Source: Xylophilus rhododendri (GTDB lineage Bacteria; Pseudomonadota; Gammaproteobacteria; Burkholderiales; Burkholderiaceae_C). From it: a stretch of DNA of 64,000 bases. The notes beneath the pieces are model-generated. The model saw only the letters and a program-made list of their open reading frames with translations, searched no databases and was not told where the DNA came from. The stretch's first letter is position 1. Each line of letters begins with the position of its first letter. This document shows positions 44,076 to 51,863 of the stretch, piece by piece. The stretch covers positions 5,580,001-5,644,000 of the forward strand of contig NZ_CP047650.1 of assembly GCF_009906855.1 (NCBI RefSeq), in the 5' to 3' direction. The position numbers and the translations under genes were made by a program.

Positions 44076-45140
44076 ATGGCAGCCATCCGCATGCAGGGAC
44101 TGGTGAAACGCTTCGGCGACACCACGGTGATCCCCTCGCTCGACCTGGAGATCCGCGACCAGGAATTCGTGGTGTTCGTCGGCCCCTCGGGCTGCGGCAA
44201 ATCGACCCTGCTGCGCATCGTGGCCGGGCTGGAGCCGGTGGACGGCGGCGAGCTGTTCATCGGCGAGCGCAAGGTCAACGACATGCCGCCGGCCGAACGC
44301 GACATCGCCATGGTCTTCCAGGACTACGCCCTCTATCCGCACATGACCGTGCGCGACAACATGGGCTTCGGCCTGGAGATGCGCAACACACCCAGGGACG
44401 AGATCAGGCGCCGGGTCGACCGCGCCGCCGGCATGCTGCGCATAGGCGACTACCTGGACCGCAAGCCCAAGGCGCTCTCCGGCGGCCAACGCCAGCGGGT
44501 GGCCATGGGCCGGGCGATGGTGCGCGATCCGCAGGTCTTCCTCTTCGACGAGCCCCTGTCCAACCTCGACGCCAAGCTGCGCGGCGAGGTACGCACCGAG
44601 ATCAAGGCGCTGTCGCAGCAGTTGAAGACCACCATGATCTTCGTCACCCACGACCAGGTGGAGGCCATGACCATGGCCGACCGCATCGTGGTGCTCAAGG
44701 CCGGCGTGGTGCAGCAGTTCGGCACGCCCGAAGAGGTGTACCAGTCGCCCGCGAACCAGTTCGTGGCCGGCTTCATCGGCTCGCCGACCATGAACTTCTT
44801 TTCGGTGCAGGCCGACGGCGCCGCGCTGCGCCTGCAGGACGGCACGCAGATGCCGCTGCCGCCGAAGTGCCGGGGCGTGTCGGGGCCGGCCGTGCTGGGC
44901 GTGCGGCCCGAACACATCGAGGTATTGCCCGAAGGCTCGCCCGGCGTGCGGGTGCAGGTGAGCGTGGTGGAGCCGCTGGGTTCGGACACGCTGGTCTACT
45001 TCGACTGCGAGGGCAGGCGCCATGTGGCCCGGGTGCCGCCGGCGCTGCGGGTGCGGCCCGGGGACATGATCACGCTGGGCTTCGACATGGCGCAGAGCCA
45101 TCTCTTCGGCGTGGAAGACGGCGCGGTGCTGCGGTGCTGA
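44076..45140 (+). CDS. Sugar ABC transporter ATP-binding protein (UgpC/MalK type)
   Basis: A 354-residue ATPase. Walker A is GPSGCGKST (about residues 37-45), the Q-loop block is VFQDYALYPHMTV, the signature is LSGGQRQR, Walker B is VFLFDEPLSNLD and the switch histidine lies in VTHDQVEAMTMAD. The C-terminal 120 residues form the OB-fold regulatory domain typical of MalK/UgpC. It completes the four-part importer. The ATG at 44076 is 13 bases after the dehydrogenase stop. Confidence 0.95.
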   Translation: MAAIRMQGLVKRFGDTTVIPSLDLEIRDQEFVVFVGPSGCGKSTLLRIVAGLEPVDGGELFIGERKVNDMPPAERDIAMVFQDYALYPHMTVRDNMGFGLEMRNTPRDEIRRRVDRAAGMLRIGDYLDRKPKALSGGQRQRVAMGRAMVRDPQVFLFDEPLSNLDAKLRGEVRTEIKALSQQLKTTMIFVTHDQVEAMTMADRIVVLKAGVVQQFGTPEEVYQSPANQFVAGFIGSPTMNFFSVQADGAALRLQDGTQMPLPPKCRGVSGPAVLGVRPEHIEVLPEGSPGVRVQVSVVEPLGSDTLVYFDCEGRRHVARVPPALRVRPGDMITLGFDMAQSHLFGVEDGAVLRC

Positions 45141-45148
45141 GGCCGGCC

Positions 45149-46075
45149 ATGGACAGCGGCGGTGCGGCTCCCCATCCCCGGCTGGTCTGCCTGGGCCTGT
45201 CGGCGCTGGACATCACCTGGCAGGTCGAGACCCTGCCGCGCGGCGGCAAGACCCGGGCATCGGACCTGCGCGAGGGCGGCGGCGGCATGGCAGCCAATGC
45301 GGCGGCCGCCGTGGCGCGGCTGGGCGGCAAGGCCAGCTTCTGGGGCCGGGCGGGGCAGGACGGCGCCGGGCGCGAGATGCAGTCGCAGCTGCAGGCCTGC
45401 GGTGTCGATACCCGCGGGTTCCGGCTGTTCGAGGGCGCACGCTCCTCGGTGTCCGGCATCGTGGTGGACGGGCAGGGCGAACGCATGATCGTCAACTTCC
45501 GCGGCGCCGGCCTGCCGGCCGCCGCCGACTGGCTGCCGCTGGATGAACTGAATGGCGCGGACGCGGTGCTGGCCGACCCGCGCTGGCCCGAAGGCGCCGC
45601 GGCCCTGTTCGCCGCCGCCCGCCAGCGCGGCCTGCCGACGGTGCTGGACGGCGATGTCTCCGATGAGGAGGTCTTCGACCTGCTGCTGCCCCATACCGAT
45701 CACGCGGTGTTCTCCGAACCCGGACTGGCCGCCTATGCGCCGGCCGGCTGCGGCGTGGACGAGAGCCTGCGTTTCGCCCTGTCGCGCGGCTGCCGGCTGG
45801 CGGCGGTGACCCTGGGCGAACGCGGCCTGCGCTGGCTGGATGCCGGCGGTTTCCAGTCGCTGCCCGCCCATGCGGTGGAAGCCATAGACACCACCGGCGC
45901 CGGCGATGTCTTCCACGGCGCATACGCCTTCGCGCTGGGCGCCGGCTGGCCGGTGCGCCACGCCTTCCAATTTTCCGCTGCGGTGGCGGCCCTCAAGTGC
46001 ACCAGCCCCGGCGGACGCGCCGGGGTGCCGGACTTCGCCACCGCGATGTCTCTCGTCGAACAACTGAAGGAGTGA
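45149..46075 (+). CDS. PfkB family carbohydrate kinase (YihV-like)
   Basis: A 308-residue sugar kinase of the PfkB/ribokinase family. The first signature is GGGGMAANAAAAVARLGGKA; the second, with the catalytic base aspartate, is DTTGAGDVFHGAYAFALGAG. From memory, the blocks LADPRWPEGAAALFAAARQ, DHAVFSEPGLA and VAALKCTSPGGRAGVPD look close to E. coli YihV, the 6-deoxy-6-sulfofructose kinase, more than to fructokinase or ribokinase. It lies between the importer ATPase and a LacD-type aldolase, and YihV also works with a LacD-class aldolase (YihT). The substrate could be a sulfosugar, tagatose or another ketohexose; family call is firm, substrate is inference. Confidence 0.88.
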   Translation: MDSGGAAPHPRLVCLGLSALDITWQVETLPRGGKTRASDLREGGGGMAANAAAAVARLGGKASFWGRAGQDGAGREMQSQLQACGVDTRGFRLFEGARSSVSGIVVDGQGERMIVNFRGAGLPAAADWLPLDELNGADAVLADPRWPEGAAALFAAARQRGLPTVLDGDVSDEEVFDLLLPHTDHAVFSEPGLAAYAPAGCGVDESLRFALSRGCRLAAVTLGERGLRWLDAGGFQSLPAHAVEAIDTTGAGDVFHGAYAFALGAGWPVRHAFQFSAAVAALKCTSPGGRAGVPDFATAMSLVEQLKE

Positions 46076-46080
46076 TCCAC

Positions 46081-47127
46081 ATGGCCGCAGACCTCAAGCT
46101 GGGCAAGACATGGGGCATGCGCCGCATGGCCACGCCGCAAGGGCATTTCACGATGGTGGCGCTGGACCAGCGCCCGCCCATCGCCGCGCTGATTTCCGCC
46201 AAGCGCGGCATTCCGCCATCGGAGGTGAGCTTCACCGACATGATCGATGTGAAGCGCACCCTGGTCGACACGCTGGGCGAGCATGCCAGCGCCATGCTCT
46301 TCGATCCCAACTACGCCTTTCCCGCCGCGCTGCAGAAGCTGCCGGCCCACACCGGCCTGGTGGTGACGCTGGAGGACCACCGCTTCAGGGACACCCCCGG
46401 CGGCCGGCTGTCGCATTCCATCGACGACTGGAGCGTGGAGAAGATCAAGCGCGCCGGCGGCGACGGCGTGAAGGTGCTGGCCTGGTACCGGCCGGATGCG
46501 GATGCCGATGTCATCGCGCACCAGAAGCAGTACGTCGAGAAGATCGGCCAGGAGTGCAAGCGCTGGGACATCCCGCTGGTGCTGGAGCTGCTGGTCTACC
46601 CCTTCCCCAAGAGCGAACGCCACACCACCGACTACATCGAATCGCCCGAGAAGCTGCCCGAGCTGGTGCTGGAGAGCGTGCGCGAATTCGCCAAGCCGCA
46701 GTACGGCGTGGACCTGTTCAAGCTCGAAGCCCCGCTGCCCGGCGCCACCCTGCCGGCACGCGACGGCAGCGCCGCCCACCTAGCGGCGCAGGGCTGGTTC
46801 GACCGGATGGGCGCCATCTGCAAGCAGGCCGGCATCCCGTGGGTGATGCTGTCCGCCGGTGTCACCTCCAGGCAGTTCGTGCGGGTGATGGAGTACGCCT
46901 ATGCCGCGGGCGCCCACGGCTTCCTGGCCGGCCGTGCCGTCTGGTGGCAGGCGCTGCAGAACTTCCCCGACCTGCAACGCTGCGCCGAGCAGCTGCGCGT
47001 GGAAGGCGCCGCCACCCTGGCCGAGCTGGAGGCGCTCACCCAACGCGCGGGCAATGCCTGGCAGGCCGACTACAGCGCCTTCGACTCGATGCAGGCCGAA
47101 GGCGAGCTGTGTTCGGCCTACGCCTGA
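46081..47127 (+). CDS. LacD/tagatose-bisphosphate aldolase family protein
   Basis: A 348-residue class I aldolase of the LacD group. Family features are MVALDQRPPIAAL near the N-terminus, the lysine-containing GDGVKVLAWYRPDADAD, LVLELLVYPFPKSE, and DLFKLEAPLPGATLP, whose lysine corresponds to the Schiff-base position. The end SAGVTSRQFVRVMEYAYAAG leads to GFLAGRAVWW. LacD cleaves tagatose-1,6-bisphosphate; YihT, in the same family, cleaves sulfofructose-1-phosphate. Five bases separate it from the kinase gene, so it should split the kinase product into two three-carbon units. It is the last gene of the operon. Confidence 0.88.
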   Translation: MAADLKLGKTWGMRRMATPQGHFTMVALDQRPPIAALISAKRGIPPSEVSFTDMIDVKRTLVDTLGEHASAMLFDPNYAFPAALQKLPAHTGLVVTLEDHRFRDTPGGRLSHSIDDWSVEKIKRAGGDGVKVLAWYRPDADADVIAHQKQYVEKIGQECKRWDIPLVLELLVYPFPKSERHTTDYIESPEKLPELVLESVREFAKPQYGVDLFKLEAPLPGATLPARDGSAAHLAAQGWFDRMGAICKQAGIPWVMLSAGVTSRQFVRVMEYAYAAGAHGFLAGRAVWWQALQNFPDLQRCAEQLRVEGAATLAELEALTQRAGNAWQADYSAFDSMQAEGELCSAYA

Positions 47128-47187
47128 TCGGCTAGCCCCCCAGGGCCGGCAGCCGCCGGCCCTGCACGCCCTGCAGGCCGGGGCGGC

Positions 47188-47958
47188 TCAGACGGCGACG
47201 GCGACCATCGCCCGCCAGGCCGACAGCAGCAGCGTCGCGCCCGAGGCGCACAGCAGCACCGCTACCAGCGCCTTCAGCAGACCCGGCCGCAGCGCCAGCG
47301 GATGGCGGTGGTGCAGCCGGGTGACGATGTAGACCACGGGTATCGCGCACACCGCCAGCACCAGCGCATGCAGCGAGAACTGCCCGGTCGGCAGCACCAG
47401 CGCCAGCCGCACCGCGGAATTGAAGGCGAACACCAGCAGCAGACCGCGCCGCACCAGCTCCCGGGGCATCGGCTGGCGGTACATCTGGTAGACCAGCGGC
47501 GGGCCGGAGCTGGCGAACATGCCGCCCAGCAATCCCGACAGCAGCCCGACCACCGCGAAGGAGCGCTGCCCGGAAACCCGCGCCAGCGGCTCGCCCTGCA
47601 GCAGGAGCAGCGCGGCGCAGCCCAGGATGCTCAGGCCCAGCAGCGCACGCAGGTAGCCGATGGCATTGCCGCTGAGCCAGCCCAGCAGGGCCACGCCCGC
47701 CGCCACGCCGACCAGGCTGGCGCAGAGGGTGGTGCGCATCAGCCGCCAGGGCGGTGGCGCCTCGGCCGCGCGGAAATAGGTCCAGGCATTGACCAGGGTC
47801 AGCACCGTCGCCGCATTGGCGGCATCGGCCACCGAGGCGATGTGCAGGCTGGCGCTCAGGCCCAGCAGGATCAGCCCGAAGGCGAAGCCGGTGAGGTTCT
47901 GCGCATAGGTGGCTAGCGCCACGCAGGCCATGAAGGCCAGCAGCGAAAGAGCGCTCAA
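47188..47958 (-). CDS. TauE/SafE (TSUP) family anion exporter
   Basis: A 256-residue membrane protein with eight predicted helices and the TSUP repeat pattern (VVGLLSGLLGGMFASSGPPL and, in the first half, ATYAQNLTGFAFGLILLGL). Members export sulfite, sulfonates or other organic anions. Translation seems to start at TTG, overlapping the stop of the enolase-superfamily gene by four bases, so the two are coupled. It converges with the LacD aldolase gene. Substrate is unknown. Confidence 0.87.
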   Translation of the reverse strand: MSALSLLAFMACVALATYAQNLTGFAFGLILLGLSASLHIASVADAANAATVLTLVNAWTYFRAAEAPPPWRLMRTTLCASLVGVAAGVALLGWLSGNAIGYLRALLGLSILGCAALLLLQGEPLARVSGQRSFAVVGLLSGLLGGMFASSGPPLVYQMYRQPMPRELVRRGLLLVFAFNSAVRLALVLPTGQFSLHALVLAVCAIPVVYIVTRLHHRHPLALRPGLLKALVAVLLCASGATLLLSAWRAMVAVAV

Positions 47959-49118
47959 GTGCCGGCGACCTGGACGATGAAATCGCGGCAGGCCTGCAGG
48001 TCGGGCTCCACGCCGAGCCCCGGGCGCTCGTCCAGCTGCACCGCGCCATCGACGAGCTGGAAGGTCGGCAGGGCCAGCAGCTCACGCAGCGGGTTCGGGT
48101 TGGCGTCCACCTCCACATAACCCGGCCCGCCGACCACCGCCTTCAGGTGGAAGGAGGCCGTCAGGCCGATGCCCGCGCCCAGCCAGTGCGGGCAGAAAGT
48201 CTTGCCCTGGCGCAGGGTGCGCCGTCCCACTTCCAGGCAGCCGCTGAAGCCGCCCCATTTGCCCAGATCGGGCTGGATCACCGTCATGCCGCCGGTGCCT
48301 ATGAATTCGTCGAACTGCGCCAGGCCAGCAAGGTTCTCGCCGCCGGCCAGGCGCAGCGGCTGTTCGGCGGCCAGGCGGGTCCAGTCGGCGGCGGGGCGGT
48401 CGGCGCGTATCGGCTCTTCCAGCCAGCCCAGGCCGAAGCGTTCCATGCGGCGGCCGGCGGCGATGGCCTCTTCCATGTCCCAGGCCTGGTTGGCATCGAC
48501 CATGAAGGGCGCGTCCTCGCCGATCACCTCGCGGATCGCCTGCAGGTTGGCGCTGTCGCGCGCGGCGCCGAAACCCACCTTCAGCTTGAAGGCCCGGTAG
48601 CCTTCCTGCAGCTTGGCGGCGGCGAGCTGGTCCGGGTCGGTGGGGTTGATGCCGGAGGCATAGAGCGGGATGGGGGCGGGCCTGTCGAGCGCGCCGTCGG
48701 ACAGCAGCCGCCACAGCGGCATGGCGGCGCGGCGCGCCAGCATGTCCCACAGGGCGATGTCCAGCCCGGCGACGATCTGCTGCAGGGTGCCCGGCTCGCC
48801 GCACTGCAGCGCCAGCACGGCGAGTTTGGCCGTCAGCGCCTCGAAGCAGGCGCGTGGATGCTCGAAGCGGCTGCCGCAGACCAGCGGCCGCAGATAGGTG
48901 GCCGCCATGCGCGCGCGGTGCTCGGCGCCCACCACCGGGAAGTTGCACCACACCTCGCCCCAGCCGCAGGCGCCCTGGGTATCGGTCACGCACAGCAGCA
49001 CGGCCGGGCGGTCGCGCATGATGCCGAAGGAGGTCTGCACCGGCGGGTCGGCCGGGGCGCGGAAAACGAAGACGTCGATGCGTTCGACGGAAAATGCGGT
49101 GTCAGCTGTGCAGGCCAT
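47955..49118 (-). CDS. Mandelate racemase/muconate lactonizing enzyme family protein
   Basis: A 387-residue member of the enolase superfamily. The catalytic KxK lysines are in FKLKVGFGAARD. The metal ligands follow in FMVDANQAWDM, GWLEEPI and LAGGENLAGL, and a histidine is in FCPHWLGAGIGL. Such enzymes racemise or dehydrate hydroxy acids or sugar acids. The ATG at 49116-49118 with AAGGA upstream was chosen over a TTG eight codons further out. It is coupled to the TSUP transporter gene and divergent from a GntR regulator gene, 52 bases away. Substrate not predictable from sequence. Confidence 0.9.
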   Translation of the reverse strand: MACTADTAFSVERIDVFVFRAPADPPVQTSFGIMRDRPAVLLCVTDTQGACGWGEVWCNFPVVGAEHRARMAATYLRPLVCGSRFEHPRACFEALTAKLAVLALQCGEPGTLQQIVAGLDIALWDMLARRAAMPLWRLLSDGALDRPAPIPLYASGINPTDPDQLAAAKLQEGYRAFKLKVGFGAARDSANLQAIREVIGEDAPFMVDANQAWDMEEAIAAGRRMERFGLGWLEEPIRADRPAADWTRLAAEQPLRLAGGENLAGLAQFDEFIGTGGMTVIQPDLGKWGGFSGCLEVGRRTLRQGKTFCPHWLGAGIGLTASFHLKAVVGGPGYVEVDANPNPLRELLALPTFQLVDGAVQLDERPGLGVEPDLQACRDFIVQVAGT

Positions 49119-49170
49119 GAATCTGTCGTCCTTGTCAGGCAATGGAAAAACGGGGTGGAGGCGAGTCGCG

Positions 49171-49890
49171 ATGAGTCAAAACGAGCGCGCGGGCAACGCG
49201 CCCAAGTACGGCGTGGTGGCCAACGCCCTGCGCCAGCGCATAGACCGCGGCCAGTGGGCGGCGGGCACCCGCGTGCCTTCGCTGCACGAACTGGCCGAGG
49301 AGTTCGGTGTGGCCCGGCTGACCGCCCGGCAGGCGGTGCAGCTGCTGGTGGAGGAGGGCCTGCTGGATGCGCGGCGCGGCAGCGGCACGGTGGTCACCGG
49401 CCAGCCGCGCGCGGTGAAGAACATCCAGGTGCAGACCACGTTGCAGGCGCTGGGCGCCATGTACCTGCGGGCGCCGCCCGAGATCCGCACGCTCGGCGAA
49501 AGCCGCGGCCCGCTGCCGCCCGCGCAGCGCCGCGACGACACCGAATACGTCTGCCTGCAGCGGGTGCATTCCGAAGGCGGCGTTGCCTATTGCGTGATCA
49601 CCCTCTACATCGACGCCGCAGTGTTCGCCCTGGCGCCGCGGCGCTTTCGCCAGCAGGCGGTGATCCCGGTGCTGCTGGCCATGCCCGGCTGCAAGGTGCG
49701 GCGCGCGCACCAGACCATGACGGTGGGCACGGCCGATACCGACGTGGCGCGCCACCTGGGCGTGGCGCCGAACGCACCGGTGGCCTTCGTCGAGCGGGTG
49801 TTCGAAGGGGAGGGCGGACATGTGATCTACCTGGCCGAGGTCATCTACCGCGGCGAGGCGGTGCGGCTGGAGATCGACCTGACGGTATAG
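49171..49890 (+). CDS. GntR family transcriptional regulator with UTRA domain
   Basis: A 239-residue regulator. The winged helix-turn-helix covers about residues 12-75 (AEEFGVARLTARQAVQLLVE and RRGSGTVV). The C-terminal two thirds, with EYVCLQRVHSEGGVAYCVIT and PVAFVERVFEGEGGHVIYLA, is an HutC-type UTRA effector domain. It is divergent from the enolase-superfamily/TSUP pair and convergent with a Bug gene three bases away, so it likely controls both. A candidate operator lies upstream of the Bug gene. Confidence 0.92.
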   Translation: MSQNERAGNAPKYGVVANALRQRIDRGQWAAGTRVPSLHELAEEFGVARLTARQAVQLLVEEGLLDARRGSGTVVTGQPRAVKNIQVQTTLQALGAMYLRAPPEIRTLGESRGPLPPAQRRDDTEYVCLQRVHSEGGVAYCVITLYIDAAVFALAPRRFRQQAVIPVLLAMPGCKVRRAHQTMTVGTADTDVARHLGVAPNAPVAFVERVFEGEGGHVIYLAEVIYRGEAVRLEIDLTV

Positions 49891-49893
49891 CCA

Positions 49894-50865
49894 TCACTCG
49901 ATGCGCGCGGCCTGCACGATCTGGCGGAATTTCGCCCGCTCGGCCTGCACGAAGGCCTCGAATTCGGCCGTCGGCATGCCGCTGGGCTCGGCGCCCTGGC
50001 GCAGCAGGGTGTCGCGCACCTCCGGCAGGGCCAGCACCTCGGCGATGTCGTGCTGGATCTTCTGCACCACCGTTTGCGGTGTCCTGGCCGGCACGAAGAC
50101 GCCGAACCACTGGATCAGCTCGAAGCGCTCCAGCCCCGGCGTCTGCGCGATGGCCGGCACCTGCGGCGCGGCGGCGGCCGGCTCGCGCGAGGACACGCCC
50201 AGCGCCCGCAGCTTGCCGGCCTGGATCTGCTGCAGCGCGGTCGGCAGGCCGGCAAAGCCGATGTCCACCTGGCCGCTGAGGATGTCCGTCATCGCCTGCG
50301 CCACGCCCTTGAACGGCACATGCAGCAGCGACACGCCGGCCAGCTGCTCCACCAGCACGCCGGCCAGGTGCTGCGGCGTGCCCGGCCCGGAGGAGCCGTA
50401 GCTCACCGCACCGGGATGCTGGCGCGCGTAGGCGACCAGGCCGGCCATGTCCGCATAGGGCTTGGAGGGGGATGCCACCAGCGCGAAGGGCAGCTTGACC
50501 AGCAGGGTGACGGGCTTCAGGTCACGCTCCGGGTCGTAGGCCATCTTCTTCATGAAGAACTGGTTGATGGCCACTTCGGCGGTGGCCGACATCAGGATGG
50601 TGTGCCCGTCCGGCGCCGCCTTGGCGACCGCGTTGGCGCCTATGGTGCCGCTGCCGCCGGCGCGGTTGTCCACCAGCACCGGCTGCCCCCAGCGCTCGGC
50701 CAGCTTCTGCGATACGAGCCGGGCGACGGGATCGACGCCGCCGCCGGCCACATAGGGGACGATGGCCGTGACCGGCCGGGATGGCCATGCCTGCTGTGCC
50801 CCCGCGGGCGTGTTCGGGCCGAGGAAGGCCGCCGCCAGCGCCAGGGCGGCCAGTGGGATGCGCAT
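49894..50865 (-). CDS. Bug family (TctC-like) tripartite tricarboxylate receptor
   Basis: A 323-residue periplasmic receptor, starting MRIPLAALALAAAFLG with cleavage predicted near AGAQQAW. Bug blocks are IVPYVAGGGVDPVARLVSQ, VLVDNRAGGSGTIGANAVA and PFKGVAQAMTDILSGQ. No TctAB genes are adjacent. It likely delivers the acid handled by the neighbouring enolase-superfamily enzyme. Its upstream region holds the only AT-rich inverted repeat in this part of the window. Confidence 0.9.
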   Translation of the reverse strand: MRIPLAALALAAAFLGPNTPAGAQQAWPSRPVTAIVPYVAGGGVDPVARLVSQKLAERWGQPVLVDNRAGGSGTIGANAVAKAAPDGHTILMSATAEVAINQFFMKKMAYDPERDLKPVTLLVKLPFALVASPSKPYADMAGLVAYARQHPGAVSYGSSGPGTPQHLAGVLVEQLAGVSLLHVPFKGVAQAMTDILSGQVDIGFAGLPTALQQIQAGKLRALGVSSREPAAAAPQVPAIAQTPGLERFELIQWFGVFVPARTPQTVVQKIQHDIAEVLALPEVRDTLLRQGAEPSGMPTAEFEAFVQAERAKFRQIVQAARIE

Positions 50866-50912
50866 GCTGTCGTCTCCTCCCCGGAACGGGGTGGGGACGA
50901 GCCTAGCAAATT

Positions 50913-50934
50913 AAGGTATGTATTTATATACCTT
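50913..50934. promoter_or_regulatory. AT-rich inverted repeat, candidate GntR operator
   Basis: AAGGTAT and ATACCTT form perfect seven-base arms around an eight-base spacer, inside an AT-rich island in otherwise GC-rich DNA. It is 48 bases upstream of the Bug start. GGTAT-type inverted repeats are common operators of HutC-type GntR proteins, and such a regulator gene adjoins the Bug gene. Assignment is inferred from position and symmetry. Confidence 0.5.
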
Positions 50935-50978
50935 TAATCCCTGGCTGCAGTCCGGCTGCGGGCCGGCTGCGCGCCGGT

Positions 50979-51863
50979 TCAGGCCAGGCGTGCCTGCTGC
51001 TGCCCGGCGGCGGACGCGGCTGCAAGGCCCTGCAGCACATCGCCCACCACGATCACCGAGGGGCTGGCGAAGCCCTGGGCCACGATGGTCTCGTGCAGAT
51101 CGGCCAGGGTGCACACCGTGTGGCGCTGGCTGGGCAGCGACACGTTCTGGATGACCGCCACCGGCGTCTGCCCGGGCAGGCCCTGCAGCAGCTCGCCCTG
51201 GATGTGTTCGGCGCCGCTCACACCCATGTAGACCACCAGCGTCAGCCGCGCCGCATGCGCGGTGGCGGCCAGCATGCGCCAGTCGGTGCCGGCCGAGCCG
51301 GGCCGGGCATGGCCGGTGACGAAGACCACGCCGTGCGCATGCGCGCGGTGGGTGAGGGGCACGCCCAGCGTGGTCACCGCGGCCAGGCCGGCGGTGATGC
51401 CGTTGATGACTTCCGGCTCGATGCCGAAGCCGCGCAGGTGTTCCACCTCCTCGCCGCCGCGGCCGAAGATGAAGGGATCGCCGCCCTTCAGGCGCACCAC
51501 CGTCTCGCCTTCGCGCACCGCCATCAGCATCAGCTTCTCGATGAAGGCCTGCGGCGTGCTCTTGCAGCCGCCGCGCTTGCCCACGTAGACGACCCGTGCA
51601 CCAGGCTGGGCCAGGGCGACGATGGCATCGCTCACCAGGTCGTCGACCAGCAGCAGCGTGGCCGAGGCGATGGCCTTGACGGCCTTCACGGTCAGCAGGT
51701 CCGGATCGCCCGGGCCGGCGCCGACCAGGATGCAGCGGCCGCCGCTGCGCGGGCCGACGGGCTCGGTTGCCGGGGCCGGCGGCAGGTCGTGCACCTCCCC
51801 GCCGCGCAGCTGGAAGATGGGGTCGATGGCGTCGCCGGGTTTGGGGGTTTGGGGATCTTTCAT
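50979..51863 (-). CDS. cobA: Uroporphyrinogen-III C-methyltransferase
   Basis: A 294-residue methyltransferase that turns uroporphyrinogen III into precorrin-2, the precursor of siroheme and cobalamin. After an N-terminal extension of about 40 residues come the signature VGAGPGDPDLLTVKAVKAI, KRGGCKSTPQAFIE and the AdoMet-binding VVRLKGGDPFIFGRGGEE. It is a stand-alone SUMT, not fused as in CysG. Siroheme is needed by assimilatory nitrite reductase, which explains its place at the end of the nitrate assimilation unit. The start overlaps the ybiB stop by four bases. Confidence 0.95.
   Translation of the reverse strand: MKDPQTPKPGDAIDPIFQLRGGEVHDLPPAPATEPVGPRSGGRCILVGAGPGDPDLLTVKAVKAIASATLLLVDDLVSDAIVALAQPGARVVYVGKRGGCKSTPQAFIEKLMLMAVREGETVVRLKGGDPFIFGRGGEEVEHLRGFGIEPEVINGITAGLAAVTTLGVPLTHRAHAHGVVFVTGHARPGSAGTDWRMLAATAHAARLTLVVYMGVSGAEHIQGELLQGLPGQTPVAVIQNVSLPSQRHTVCTLADLHETIVAQGFASPSVIVVGDVLQGLAAASAAGQQQARLA

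Noticed and set aside
47188..47958. TSUP gene as a member of the LacD sugar operon
   Set aside because: It is on the opposite strand and translationally coupled to the enolase-superfamily gene, so it belongs to that cluster; a functional link is only speculation.
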